DNA from: Puffinus mauretanicus
Taxonomy: Eukaryota > Chordata > Aves > Procellariiformes > Procellariidae
NCBI GenBank assembly: GCA_023333565.1
Contig: JAJKFH010003762.1
Coordinates: 3,348,001-3,412,000, forward strand
Direction: 5' to 3'
DNA length: 64,000 bases
Below are positions 1 to 12,421 of the stretch, piece by piece (position 1 is the stretch's first letter; every line of letters begins with the position of its first letter). The notes under the pieces were generated by a model. It saw only the letters and a program-made list of their open reading frames with translations, was not told where the DNA came from and ran no database searches. Position numbers and translations under genes: made by a program.

Positions 1-3000
1 TCTCACATGTCTTTGAATGCAAATGACTGCGTTAAGTACTTCTCTACTGCTAGGATGCTTTCTACTATCACAAGAAGCTTTAAAGTCTTCCAGGTGAGTT
101 ATGTTTTTCTTCACCTTCTTCTGGGTTTGAAAGTCAAGGCATTTGTCACTAGAAATTAAAGTACAGAAGATTTGTTTTTCAGTTTGGTGGACAAACGCTT
201 GAACTATGAATCAAAATTCTAGAAGACAAATTGTAATGTGCACCTAAAATAATTACAGAATCACGTAGAATCCTTTTATTTACATGAATAGCTTGAAAAG
301 ATTGAAAAGGAACTGTTGGTCATTTACTATCTACAATTACAGAATTAGCATCCAAAGCTGCTTGCCAACTGTTCTGCTGCAGCTGTGTAGATCTGCACAA
401 TGCCCATGGCTTTGTAAACTATAAGGATTAAGTTATTATTTTACACATTATTAACATTTTGAATTCCTATTCAACTGTACAGTTTTTTATAAAATGGAGA
501 ACACCAAAAGTCATATTTTGTGTGAAAATACACTATTTCAAAAAAAATAATTTGAGTAAGACTAAAAAAATAACTTACCTACTAGCTCTTACAATTGAAC
601 TGATAATATGAACAATAGCAGATAGACACATTGAAAACTTCAAGTGTCTCTTCTATCTGAATGCTAACTTCCATGGATTTTATTAATGTGTATTCATTAA
701 AGATGCCAGGAAATTTCCTCCCCCCCAAAAAAAGATTTTACAAGAACATAGAGAAGTATTGAAACCAATCCTGTTCATAAGAAGACTCCAGGAAAGTCTG
801 TATTGGAGATTTTCCTGTCAAAACAAGATAGCAGAAACACCAGAAAAGCCAAGATATTCAATAACCTGAATTGTACATGTATTTGCTACAGTAAAATTGC
901 TAAAAGTAATTTTAAAATCCTGAAAGGTCTCGACTTTGTCTTGGTACAGAATGAGTAGAAAGGAACTCTCCAAAGTTTCATCTCTACAGTCCTCCTGTGT
1001 GATTACTTGACTATGTCCCAACGGAGGAAATGATCAAAATATATATGATGAATAATCAAAATGCTAGATTTTGCATTTCAAGCAGTGTAACTGGCAGAAA
1101 TGTAAACCAAAATGTAGCTAAGGATTTTTCATTTACCACATTTAGAGCTTTCTTTTTTTCTGAAGGTACAATTGTGAATAGAAATAGTCATTTTACAGTT
1201 AAGGTCATAAGTAGCTGTGTGCTGTAAAGTCAGTTGTAATTTTACTTACCAAATCCAGATTGTGCCAAGACTAAACCAATCTGCTTGAAATATCATTGAA
1301 TTGAGAGGAAAATGTTTTTTGATTCCGGGTCTTAATTAGCAAGGTGCTAGTCAGATAAAATGCTTGAGAAATTGAGATCTGAGTATTTCTCAAAATCTTG
1401 TCTTTTGCTGGGTTTTTTTTTTTTGTTTGTTTTTGTTTTTGAGGTTATAATATTTTGTTGGCTTTTTTTTTAAAAAAATAAGTTAGATGATAAATTTCAA
1501 GTTGGTTATTTTCTGGTATTCTGTAGCACTTTCTCCCTCTAGCCAAGAGCCTGCAGGATTTCTCATCAGACCATCTTCTTATAATTAAAAATATCATTTA
1601 CACTTATTCATCATTCCACTCTATGCCACAAAGATTAATCTGTTCCATCAATCTTATTCTCTCTACTGGCTAAAAAATCTTCCAGGTATTTCATATAACC
1701 TCACAGTATGGAACCACAATTTCACCACTCACTTATAATCTGGTACACCCTCTAACCTTTTCCACTGAACAAAGAATTGAACTCTCTACCAGCTTAATTC
1801 AGCTCCATACCAGCATAGGCTGTGCATTTATTGTTTTCCCCAGTGATTCTACAAGCAAACAAACAGCACCATTTTAATTTGCTTGTAGGGTTTCAAAGAA
1901 ATTGCAGTTTCATAGGTTGCAGAGGGAATGAGTGGACTCATCACCACAACTGTTTCTAGACAGGTCTAGCCAGTTTGCAGCTGATGCCTATCTACCCTGA
2001 GACATGAGAACATGCCAAGCATGAGGATATGCAAGGGCTTCATCTCTGGACTGATCAAATCCACTGTCTTTGGAGACCAAGGAACAACATTATATTAGAT
2101 GGACAGGAAGGGAACTACCTGACTTATTAGATACATGGGTATATATAATATACACAGTATTTCTATAGATTTTTTTTTTCAAATTTCGAGAAAAAGTTTA
2201 TCAGAAGCAATTATCTACGTTGGGAGGGCAGGTCCCATTGTGCTGTCTTACAGGAAGAAAAGTTTGAAATGTTTTCTTAACACGTTTTCAGATTTATTTC
2301 AGATTCTAGATATAGTTTGACTTTTCAAGCAAGATTGTCAAATCACTATGTAAGTTGAGGTAGAGGTAGGTTACTTGGGAAGGCAGGGCACTCAGATGGA
2401 AGGAGAGAAAGTCTTCCTAAAATCAACAAATTTTAATTTTTTTATGAAAATGTATTTCAGAATAATTCTGATTTTGTAACCATTACATTCCTTTTTAGAT
2501 CCACAATAATAAAAATTATATGAAAGATATGGACAAGTGGCTGTTTGAAAGATCAAGTGTACAATCAAATCCTCACTTAGGTACAGCAGCTGTCTGCACT
2601 ACAGATGTCTTTGTAAAATCAAATTCATGCTGCAGATCTCGTGGCAATGCATTAAATGGCTCTTCCTACTGAATTATACATGTGGCAATTTTTTTATAAT
2701 CTCACAATTTAATTTCATGCAATTTACATATTCTGATTAATAGTGCTGTGTAAAGATATATTTAATATGCTTTGGCACTGCTGTATAAATAATGTCTTAT
2801 ATCAGCATTTTGTGCTGTTCTTAAAGATTAATTTATTTTAAGGTTGTGTTCAAGTTACACTGTTCTTTCTCTTATATGCCACAAAAAATGCGTACTAAAC
2901 TATCTCTTGCTTAATGTGATTTCTCTCAGTTACACTGTCTCTAATGATAACTTTTACAGGAAAATTGTTGTTTTAATAGAAGAAAATAGCTAAACAGAAA

Positions 3001-5082
3001 AAAAGTGGATTTTATTTAATAAGCGTTTAGAACATACAAGATCAGAACAAATACCACGCATGATGTTTGAAAAGGAATTTCTATCAAACCAACAGTTTAT
3101 CTGCATTAATATATATTCCATCACTTACAAATTTCAGTTCAGATAATGCTACTAATTAGTTTTGGCTGATATTGGAGTATTTTGTATGCCCCATTTATAA
3201 AAGCTGTTTGCCCATCTGTTAATAGGTTGGAAATGATTAAAGGACACTTATTTTGGCTGTTGCAAAGGCCAAATCATTTTAAAGCTGCAAATATGTGACA
3301 AAATCAGCTAAAGGTTTGCCAAGTTCAGGACCTGATTTTCCTAAAGAGTTGTGGTGTCTGCTTCCTTTCCCTCCTGCCTAAAGTATCTATGAGTTTTCAG
3401 TATATAAAAGCAAAAATTCAGCCTACTATGATAGGGCACACCTACTACCTATTTGTTTAAACAGAGGTTTTAATAAACTTCAAATGTTTTTTGGATCTTG
3501 AACTAAAAAGCATTTCTGCTGTTTGTTTATTAACTTTGAAGCATTGCTTCTGAGATCTCAACTAGAATGTGGTGTACAAGAGTACTCAGTATCACTGTAT
3601 TTTAATACCTGTGCCTTCTCTTCCAGTGTATTGTTTCATCGGTGTGCATAAAAGAACAGGAAAATGAGAAATAAATCAATATGGGAAATATCAGAGGAAA
3701 AAGAAGACAAAAAAGAGGGTAAAGAATTTAAATTAAAAGGACAGTCGTGGACAGTGAGATGGGAATCAACAGCAAACCAAAAACCCTAATGGCAAGAGAT
3801 TTATGTGTGCCATTATTGCGAGATAATTACAGACTTCAGTTCCATCTGGGGAAGAGTATTTCAGTCATATGTTTAACTTAAATGAAGACAAGAATTAGCC
3901 TTGTACAGAGAGTAGGAATAACTCCTGTATACCGTTTACATCCTATGGCCTACCTGAAGGCAAATCTCACGTATTAAATTATACCCTGCTTTTTCTCTAT
4001 ATGCCTAACTTGATGCTTTACAGTATGAGGACAGAACCCAAGGTGACTCTTACTCCGATGAAAAGTAGCAACGGAGTTGTGAAAAGAGTATTCAAACAGA
4101 TATTCTAACCCTGGTTTGTCTGTAAACCCCTGAATAATTTTTTTTTTCTTGACTGGATTTGAACTGTAATACCAAAGGTAAAAGACCAATAACTAACCCT
4201 AAGCTTATTTGCTTCATCTGCAAATTTAATTTTATAAATGAGCAACATAAAGTGCTACCAACATACATTAAAGACATACCACCTGCTTTGTACTACTTTA
4301 ATGGAAAATCTGTCAAGCACTTTCTTTAATGATTATATGTCTTAAAAATTCAACAACTGAAAGGATTATCACTGAAATCATATTAATCTGCAAAGGATTA
4401 ACAGCCTACTGTTGAAAGACTTCATGAACTGCAATAGGAGAGGATCTGAAATAAAAAATGCAAAGAGCTTTTCACATAAATAGTGCAGAAAGTTTGTAGA
4501 GGTTGAAGCAGCAGAAGTGAAAATGCACTAAAACAAAAAATGGTGATGTGAATCAAACACTTCAGCACTGAAAATAAAACAAAATCATAGAAAACATGCT
4601 ATAAGCTGTAACATCCTTACCACCTGTATACAGTTTACTCATTTTGTTTGTAAGTTTCTGTGACCAGTTGCACTCTCATTATCATTTGTAATTTCAAACA
4701 GATTTAGATACATTTTCAGAAATGTCTTGTTTAAAGAATGAAACAGAATTTTATTGAACATTCTGAACTTAATGAAACACTGAGAATGAAGTCTTGATTT
4801 CCTCCTGATACAGTCTTCTTTAAGAGACAGAAAGACCCCCCCCCCAGTTTATAAAATACTTTTCTTCCACAGTACACAGTTTAGCTTTTAGAATTTCAAG
4901 AGACAAATAGATTGTTTTATTTCTCTCTTATATTTTCCCTGCCTGTAGAAGATTAATGAAATCATGGCCAGGCATTTCTTGTTATTTAATGGCCAACAGA
5001 GTTCATTTCATCAAATCTCATTCAGTAGTTATCCATATTCATGAAGACACTTAAGGATGTGTTTGATTTTAACTTTAGTAGG
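1..5082. other. AT-rich DNA, no supported gene
   Basis: No long frame and no recognised repeat apart from a T/GT tract at 1413-1440 and short A or T runs. Several splice-like short frames lie in the first 1.3 kb (see findings). The rest looks like ordinary intron or intergenic sequence. Its frames at 1030, 2135 and 3974 are composition noise. Confidence 0.6.
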
Positions 5083-5215
5083 ATTTAAGGATATGCTTAA
5101 AGTTAGGCATAAACTTAAAATGCTATGCTGAATTTGGATGGAGGCAATTGCATGCTTACCTGAGCTAAAGTTAAAATTAAGCATATGCTTAAGTGTTTTG
5201 CTGAATACAGATGGA
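5083..5215. repeat. Two diverged direct copies of a 'tgcttaa...tttgctgaa' repeat
   Basis: Two related segments, about 5083-5140 and 5165-5215, share the order tatgcttaa, then taaa-rich bases, then tgctgaat, then gatgga. The second contains the self-complementary aagcatatgctt. I recall similar 'catgcttaagtgctttgctgaa' text as an interspersed, partly palindromic repeat in sauropsid genomes. That would fit a small non-autonomous DNA transposon, but the family assignment is unproven. Confidence 0.45.
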
Positions 5216-5914
5216 GTGCTGAACTGGAGCCCAGTGATTACTCATAAGTGTCAGTATGTTCTCAATTCAGAAATTATCACTTTACAAATAAAATCTGAAG
5301 ATATGCATATACATAATCAATGTATGGCTGAGTAGAATTTTGATGACCAGCTAATTACAATACATGCAGACATAAATTAAGAACATGATGAAACACTGCT
5401 TAAACTCCAAGATACATCCCAAATTATTCACTCAGGATGTACACAGAAGACAAAATATGACAGTGAAATAACATGGAGGAATAAAGGCAAGCCATAAGGA
5501 CAGGCACAACAACAGCTTTCACTTCCAGTTGAAGACACAGGTTTCAACTTCAGTGGGCCCAGGTTAGTTGGTCTCAGGGCCTGATACTAAAATTTGCCTG
5601 GTTTCCTGAGGCTGCAATGATGTTAATGGCAGCAAACAAACAGATCTCGTTCATCACACAGAAGAACCCAGAATCACCATTCTGATGTTCTGCAACTTAA
5701 TGACATTGAGAATCTATGGATTCTACTTGGAAATAGCGTAAATGTATGACTAAGAACTATTCATGCTTTCTAATGCCTTTGTCAGTTTTCAGTATTAATT
5801 TCCAAAAGAAAAACGTTGAAAAATAGGTTTGAAAATAAGTAAGTCAGTTTCATCTGCTGTCATTTTTACAACAGGTGAATAGGAAAAAAGCACCTCATAT
5901 TCCTTCTTTCTGAC
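5216..5914. other. No supported gene; possible 3' UTR on the minus strand
   Basis: If the exon at 5915-5967 is real, this stretch together with the repeat at 5083-5215 would be transcribed as 3' UTR down to the AATAAA at 4916-4921 (minus). Nothing else was recognised. Confidence 0.3.
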
Positions 5915-5967
5915 TTAGCACTTCATGCAGCGCTCTTCTTTTTGTTGGCTTGGAAGTCTACCATAAT
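5915..5967 (-). CDS. Candidate last coding exon ending C-M-K-C-stop
   Basis: Minus strand. A strong acceptor, 'cttttgtctttccag', precedes base 5967. In phase 1 the frame gives sixteen whole codons, Y-G-R-L-P-S-Q-Q-K-E-E-R-C-M-K-C, then TAA at 5917-5915. The incoming G from the exon ending at 19731 would make the first residue Asp. A second phase (phase 0) is also open to its own TGA, so the choice depends on the upstream exon. A possible polyadenylation signal, AATAAA on the minus strand, lies at 4916-4921, which would give a 3' UTR of about 1 kb. Confidence 0.38.
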
Positions 5968-6544
5968 CTGGAAAGACAAAAGAAAGACCTAGTCAATTAG
6001 ATAGGTAAAATCTAAGACAGCTTATAACTGCCATATATTTCTAGAACTGTATATATACTTTAAAAGGTTTTAAATTTAGATCGGACTTACTACTTTACTG
6101 AGCAAAACTAAAAAGTTCAAAGAAATAAACCCAACCTTATCAGTAAGAGCAAATGTTAGGGATGAACCTAGCAATACTTTGCTTTAAGTTCAGAGGTACA
6201 GGTTCAAAAAGAATAAATATTGCTTTTTTCTTTCCATCGCCTTAATGACTACTCCCTGTCCTGCTACCTTATAATTCTAACAGTGTTTTCATTTAATGAA
6301 TTATGAAAACACAAAACCCACAAACATTTGCTATCACTTGGATAGATCAGGTTGGTTGGCTTTTGTTGTGATGCACTTCTGATCTGGCTACCTCTTAGAA
6401 AGCATATCATCATCTGTAAAAGACTCAGAGAAATGAAAAAAAAAAGAAAACAACCCAGCATATAACTGAAGCATGTAACTATAACCCCCTCAGATGTCCT
6501 TGCCATTTTAATTCCCGTGTTCCTGAAACACAGCGATAAACAAA

Positions 6545-7330
6545 GCATGTTAAAGAATGGATATCTGACATCATACCAAAATACCACCCGTCCCAATATG
6601 CTCTTCCTAACAATGGCCAATGAAGGCCTATAGGCAGGCATAAGAATCATGGCACTTTCAAGAGTGACTCGTCTCCATTACAGACTTCTGATTATCAACA
6701 GTTTAGTGACTGAGCTAGAGGCAGCATCTGTATCCTTATGTTTAATAGCCACTGAATAACCCATCAGACATCAAATTGTCTAATCCCTTTTTGATCCTTT
6801 TCTATTTTCAGACTTTGCAACACCTGTGGCTGCCAGATCCACAATTCAATTATGCATTATATAAAAAACATTTTTGTATTTTTGTTCTAAATTTGCTACC
6901 TGATGATTTCATCAGGCCCCTCTAGTTCTTGAGCTAGAAAAAACCAATATATATTATTCTTTATTAGCCTTTGCCCTGCTTTTGAGATTTTTATTCCTGA
7001 TCTGTTACCTCTGTCATCTAGATTTTATGATACTGAATCAATGGATGGTAAAATGGTATACAATATCCATTATCAGTAAATACAGCATGAAACATTTTCC
7101 CACTTGACGATTCCCAGCTTATTTAGTCTGTTTTATGACAGAAACTATTCCACACCTCTGGCAATCCCATACACTACCCTCTAGATTCCTTTTCTTTTTA
7201 GGACAGTATGACTGGCATGTGGTATTTGAGACATGGGCGTACTATAGATGTAGTACATCTATTCCAATCAGCAGCCAGCTACACAGGTACTTTGATATTC
7301 TTAGTAAATTCCAATTAGATTATCAGCACT
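6545..7330 (-). mobile_element. Old CR1-family LINE 3' fragment
   Basis: Read on the minus strand, this block follows the end of an ancient CR1-like ORF2 and its 3' UTR. The part at 7180-7260 matches the segment usually found as 'gtattcaagatgtgggcgtacc' in reverse orientation. The part at 6780-6930 corresponds to the K-N-F-F-T / L-W-N-E-L-V-A region near the ORF2 end. The part at 6550-6640 corresponds to the 'tactgggctagatggaccttt' tail, here 'tattgggacgggtgg' on the minus strand. Divergence is high and no frame survives. A frame open at 6264-6650 on the same strand is a by-product of this repeat. The match is from memory of the consensus, so the ends are approximate. Confidence 0.75.
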
Positions 7331-9371
7331 ACAGCTGATCTTAGGAGTCTTCCTATCAGTTAAGGACCTGACGCATTCAATCAGCTGAAGGAAAGACTGC
7401 ATGCCTGACAGGTGATTTGCTCCTATCCACCTCATGAAAAAGTAAGTCCTATTGGTTGGATGTTTCCACGTATTTTTGGCTACCTCATGCTTCAGATCCT
7501 GCTCCCTAGTCTCATTTACTCAAACCAGAGTCTCATATCCAACTGTACACTAGCCTTGCCTATAATCTACCACCTTAGATCCTACCAGGCTCTATGGACT
7601 TCCTGATACTTCAGCTCAGCTCCCAGCCATGCTATTCTCCCAACACTTCCACTGATTCTTCTTCTGACCTGATGTGCTTGGCTTCTGTCACTAACTCCTG
7701 ACTGTAGCCTCTCTCCACACTGCTACCTGCCTCGAGGTACACAGACATGTTTGCTGTTCAGCCCTAAGTTCTTTTCCTTTCCATACCCAACCTCCTACTG
7801 TGTTTTGTATTCTCTTTGGTTAGCAATTTCAGACAACTAACCACAATGATTCCGGGTTCCGGCCTGTGTGAAAATGCCAAATTCAGAGCTCATTCAGGTG
7901 TACGTGTACAGAGTGATTCCCTCCACCAAACATTTTCATTGCTTTTTCAATTACCAGGATGTTTTGACGAACAAATAATATAACATGTTTGAAAAATCAG
8001 ATGTGGTACATGCTAGATTAATGTTGGCAATGCATTAAGTACAACTAAACCACTCTTTCAAGCATTCTATTTAGCAAGTCTACCCACAGAGCCTGAATGC
8101 TAGACACTGATTATCATTTTTTGATCAAAGAATGCAGGCTTTAAAGGCTGCAAGTCAGTGCGCTGAGTTGTATTGCAGATTTCAAGCAGTGAGGTATGAG
8201 TTACCCAACTGTAAGAGAAAAATATTCTTCTCAGGAGGCTGTTACTGCACTTCAAGCAATTGCTATTGCAAATAAAAGACCTGGCTCTACACACCCTTGT
8301 ATATTTTGGGATCACCAGCCACCAGTGCAATTAACTGTTATCTGGTGGGAGAACTAAAATGCATGCACATGCTCATGAATAGTCTTATTTTACAGGTGTA
8401 TCGTTCTTTGGTCATTTATTTATTAAGTTCTGTGTCACCACTGACTAGTCTTGTCCAGTTTGGTTGGCTTTTATATTAACTTGCTATATTTTGGTCCTCA
8501 CTTCTGGTTTTGATCTAGGGATTTGAGTCCTGAAGTTGTTCCTCCCAGAACTAGAGTGGCTAAAGCCATCGTTTTATCAAACCCATTCATCCATTTGGAA
8601 ACCCTGTCAGCCATGTAAGGCATATGCTGAAAGGCAATCTACATTTTAGTTCATGTGGTCTAAAGCCAAGCCAATGCCTAATAAAGTCACCATCTATGAT
8701 GTAATATGAACATGAAATTACACTTCTTGTGCAATTGAGATGTGACTAGTTATTTTAATGCAGCCTGGATGTTAACACCAGCTGTCTGAGAGAAAACATG
8801 AGAAAAGAATGGACATAGGGGTGCAATAAGCACGCTATCTGCGTAAGACCTCAAGAGTTATTCTCCCAAAATGAATTTCTGGGCAAAAATCCAACTTTAC
8901 AGTAAGTGACTTTGCACATGTCTGGGTATAAATGCATGAATTCAGAGCAAGATAGATACTTGATAACTTTCTAAGTTACTTCAAAGGTATCTTAGTATTT
9001 CACACAAGATTTCCCAAATTATATTTAGACATTGTCCAAGGGACTCTTAGGTCCTCCAGCTGTGCTTATCAGTATGTGATTCTGATTATGAGCTGACAAT
9101 AGAAACTATAATCCTACTATGCATGTGATCAGTATATGCCAGGACCAGATCTCTGAATATCTCTGATATTCATGAATCAAGTTTCAAACACTTACAAGTA
9201 TTGTTCATTTCAAAAATGAACATTTTGAGGAGATAAAACTTTGATTAGCAGACTGCTACCCATATGGCTTAATACAGCTGAGTGAAAAATATTTTTCACT
9301 TTACTTTCTTGAGTATTAAGTATTCTTTCTTAAGTAAAGGTATATTTTGCCTTACTTTCTTAAAGTAAGTT
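7331..9371. other. No supported gene; pyrimidine-rich patch and small dyad
   Basis: Bases 7500-7760 are richer in C and T, with loosely repeated 'cctgac/cagctc' words, possibly an eroded repeat. A perfect 9-bp stem with 3-base loop (tgttcattt / aaatgaaca) is at 9202-9222. The words ttactttctt at 9301-9310 and 9352-9361 are a direct repeat just before the CR1 insertion. Confidence 0.5.
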
Positions 9372-9507
9372 GACCACATAGCTAGACCATGGGACTCGCT
9401 TTGAGAAACCTGGTCTACTGGGGACTGATGGGGTCCATCTGTCAGAGAAGGGGAAGAGCATCTTCGGGCATAGGCTTGCCAAGCTGGTGAAGAGGGCTTT
9501 AAACTAA
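9372..9507 (+). pseudogene. CR1 ORF1 C-terminal remnant (esterase-like DxxH end)
   Basis: Codons from 9391 to the TAA at 9505-9507 are open and match the end of CR1 ORF1. The stretch reads G-T-D-G-V-H-L-S, with Asp at 9427-9429 and His at 9436-9438. This Asp-x-x-His spacing is that of the SGNH/GDSL-type esterase catalytic pair known at the end of CR1-family ORF1 proteins. It is followed by a basic tail ending K-R-A-L-N. Everything upstream of this block is missing, so the protein could not be made. The ORF1 stop lies only a few bases before the region where ORF2 becomes open, as usual for the family. Confidence 0.8.
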
Positions 9508-9509
9508 AG

Positions 9510-12421
9510 TTGCTGGGGGAGGGGAACCTCAATCCATCCCAATCCTACCAGTTTGATGCCAGGGCCAGGAATAGATGCCCAGAGCCTGGAGAAGGATCAC
9601 AGGTCAGCAGGAGAATGCCTGAAGAGCAGCACAAAGGAACTCCACCCGGTAAGACAGCTTCATCGGGGGCCCAACTTAAATGCCTCTATGCAAACGCACG
9701 TGGCGTGGGGAATAAACAAAAGGAGTTAGAGACGTTCGTACGCCTGCAGGGCTACGATCTTATTGGCATCACGGAGACATGGTGGGATGGCTCCTATGAT
9801 TGGAGTGTTGGGATGGAAGGATACAGACTCTTTAGGAAGGACAGGCAGGGGAGATGAGGAGGCGGTGTTGCCCTTTATGTCAATGACCAGCCAGAGTGCC
9901 TGGAGCTCTGCCTGGGGATGGATGAGGAGCCAACCGAGAGCTTATGGGTCAGGATTAAAGGGAGGGCAGGGACATGTGACATTTCGGTGGGGTTCTGCTA
10001 CAGGCCACCCAACCAGGAAGACCGAGCGGATGAGGCCCTCTATAGACAGATAGGAGCAGCCTCACGTTCACAAGCCCTTGTCATCATGGGGGACTTCAAC
10101 CACCCTGATATCTGTTGGAGGGACAACACGTCAGGGCATAAGCAACCCAAGAGGTTCCTGGAATGCGTCAATGATAACTTCTTTCTCCAAGTGGTAGAGG
10201 AGCCAACAAGGAGAGGTGCTATGCTGGACCTTGTTCTCACCAGCAAGGAGGGGCTGGTGGGGGATGTGAAGCTCAAGGGAAGCCTTGGCTGCAGTGACCA
10301 TGAAATGGTGGAGTTCAAGATCCTTAGGGCACCAAGGAGGGTGCACAGCAAGCTCACTACCCTGGACTTCAGGAGAGCACACTTTGGCCTCTTCAGGGAT
10401 TTGGTAGAGTGCCATGGGACAAAGCCCTGGAGGGAAGAGGGGCCCAAGAAAACTGATTAATATTCAGGGATCACCTCCTCCAAGCTCAGAAGCGATGCAT
10501 CCCAACAAAGAGGAAATCGGGCAAAAACGCCAGGAGGCCTACATGGATGAACAAGGAGCTCCTGGACAAACTCAAACACAAAAAGGAAGCCTACAGAGGA
10601 TGGAAGCAAGGATAGGTAGCCTGGGAAGAATACAGAGAAATTGTCCGAGCAGAAGGGATCAGGTTAGGAAAGCTAATCCCCTGATAGAATTAAATCTGGT
10701 CAGGGATGTCAAGGGCAACAAGAAAAGCTTCTATAGGTATGGCAGGGATAAAAGGAAGACTAGGGAAAATGTGGGCCCTCTTTGGAACGAAACGGAAGAC
10801 CTGGTTACCCGGGATATGGAGAAGGCTGAGGTACTCAGTGACTTTTTTGCCTCGGTCTTCACCGGCAAGTGCTCAAGCCTCACCGCCAAAGCCACAGAAG
10901 GCAAAGGCAGGAACTGAAGAGCTGCCCACTGTAGGGGAAGATCAAGTTCGAGACCATCTAAGGAACCTGAAGGTGCACAAGTCCATGGGACCCGATGAGA
11001 TCTGTCCGTGGGTCCTGAAGAAACTGGCAAATGAAGTTGCTAAGCCACTATCCATCATATTTGAGAAGTCATGGCAGTCCAGTGAAGTTCCTGCTGACTG
11101 GAAAAGGGAAAACATAACCCCCATTTCTAAAAAGGGAAAAAAGAAAGACCCGGGGAACTACAGGCCAGTCAGTCTCACTTCTGTGCCTGGGAAGATCATG
11201 GAACAGATCCTCCTGGAAGCTATGCTAAGGCACATGGAGGACAGGGAAGAGATTTGAGACAGCCAGCATGGCTTCACCAAGGGGAAGTCCTGCCTGACCA
11301 ACCTAGTGGCCTTCTATGATGGAGTGACTCCATCAGTGGACATGGGAAGGGCTACAGATGTCATTTATCTGGACCTTTGTAAGGTCTTTGACACGGTCCC
11401 CCATAACATCTTTCTCTCTAAATGGGAGGCGTATGGATTTGATGGGTGGACTGTTCGGTAGATGAGGAATTGGTTAGATGGACGCATCCAGAGGGCAGTG
11501 GTCAACGGCTCAATGTCTAGATGGAGATCGGTGATGAGTGGGTGTCCCGCAGGGGTCCATATTGGGATCGGTACTGCTTAATACGTTCATCAATGACATA
11601 GACAGTGGGATCAAGTGCACCCCCAGCAAGTTTGCAGACGACACCAAGCTGAGTGGTGTGGTTGACACACCTGAGGGACACGATGCCATCCAGAGGGACC
11701 TGGACAAGCTTGAGAAGTGGGCCTGTGTGAACCTCATGAGGTTCAACAAGGCCAAGTGCAAGGTCCTGCACCGGGGTCGGGGAAACCCCCTGGTATCAAT
11801 ACAGGCTGGGGGATGAAGGGATTGAGAGCAGCCCTGCCGAGAAGGACTTGGGGGTACTGGTGGATGAAAAGCTGGACATGAGCCAGCAAAGTGCGCTCGC
11901 AGCCCAGAAGGCCAACCGTATCCTGGGCTGCATCAAAAGAAGTGTGGCCAGCAGGTCGAGGGAGTGGATTCTCCCCCTCTACTCTGCTCTCATGAGACCC
12001 CACATGGAGTACTGCATCCAACTCTGGGGCCCCCAACATAAGAAGGACATGGACCTGTTAGAGAGACTCCAGAGGAGGGCCACAAAGATGATCAGAGGGC
12101 TGGAGTATGGGCTATGAAGGTAGGCTAAGAGAGTTGGGGTTGTTCAGCCTGGAGAAGAGAAGGCTCCGGGGACACCTTAGAGCAGCCTTCCAGTACCTGA
12201 AGGGGGCCTACAAGAAAGATGGGGACAAACTTTTTAGCAGGACCTATTGAGACAGGACAAGGGAGAATGGTTTTAAACTAAAAGAGGGTAGATTTAGATT
12301 AGGTATAAGGAAGAAATTTTTTACAATGAGGGTGGTGAAACACTGGCACAGGTTGCCCAGAGAGGTGGTAGATGCCCCATCCCTGGAAACATTCAACGGG
12401 GCTCTGAGCAACCTGATCTAG
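9510..12421 (+). pseudogene. CR1 ORF2 (endonuclease-reverse transcriptase), broken
   Basis: ORF2 makes the AP-like endonuclease that nicks the target and the reverse transcriptase that copies the element's RNA. Endonuclease landmarks are intact: the Glu of I-T-E-T-W-W at 9774-9776, G-D-F-N at 10089-10100, and S-D-H at 10293-10301. RT landmarks are motif A (D-L-C-K-V-F-D, Asp at 11372-11374 and 11390-11392), P-Q-G-S just after 11547, and the catalytic F-A-D-D at 11631-11642. Premature stops are TGA 9855, TGA 10454, TAG 10613, TGA 11255, TAG 11459 and TGA 12248. Reading-frame shifts fall near 10438, 10653, 10914, 11541, 11789 and 12110. No ATG stands at the start of the open region. Many other frames in this GC-richer block are open on both strands but are only shadows. 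Confidence 0.93.

Noticed and set aside
1249..1300. Alternative minus-strand reading resembling a kinase D-W-x-S-L-G motif
   Set aside because: Only a dozen residues with no other kinase motif; coincidence is the better explanation.
6264..6650. 128-codon minus-strand frame
   Set aside because: Overlaps the 3' end of the old CR1 fragment, and its peptide is not protein-like.
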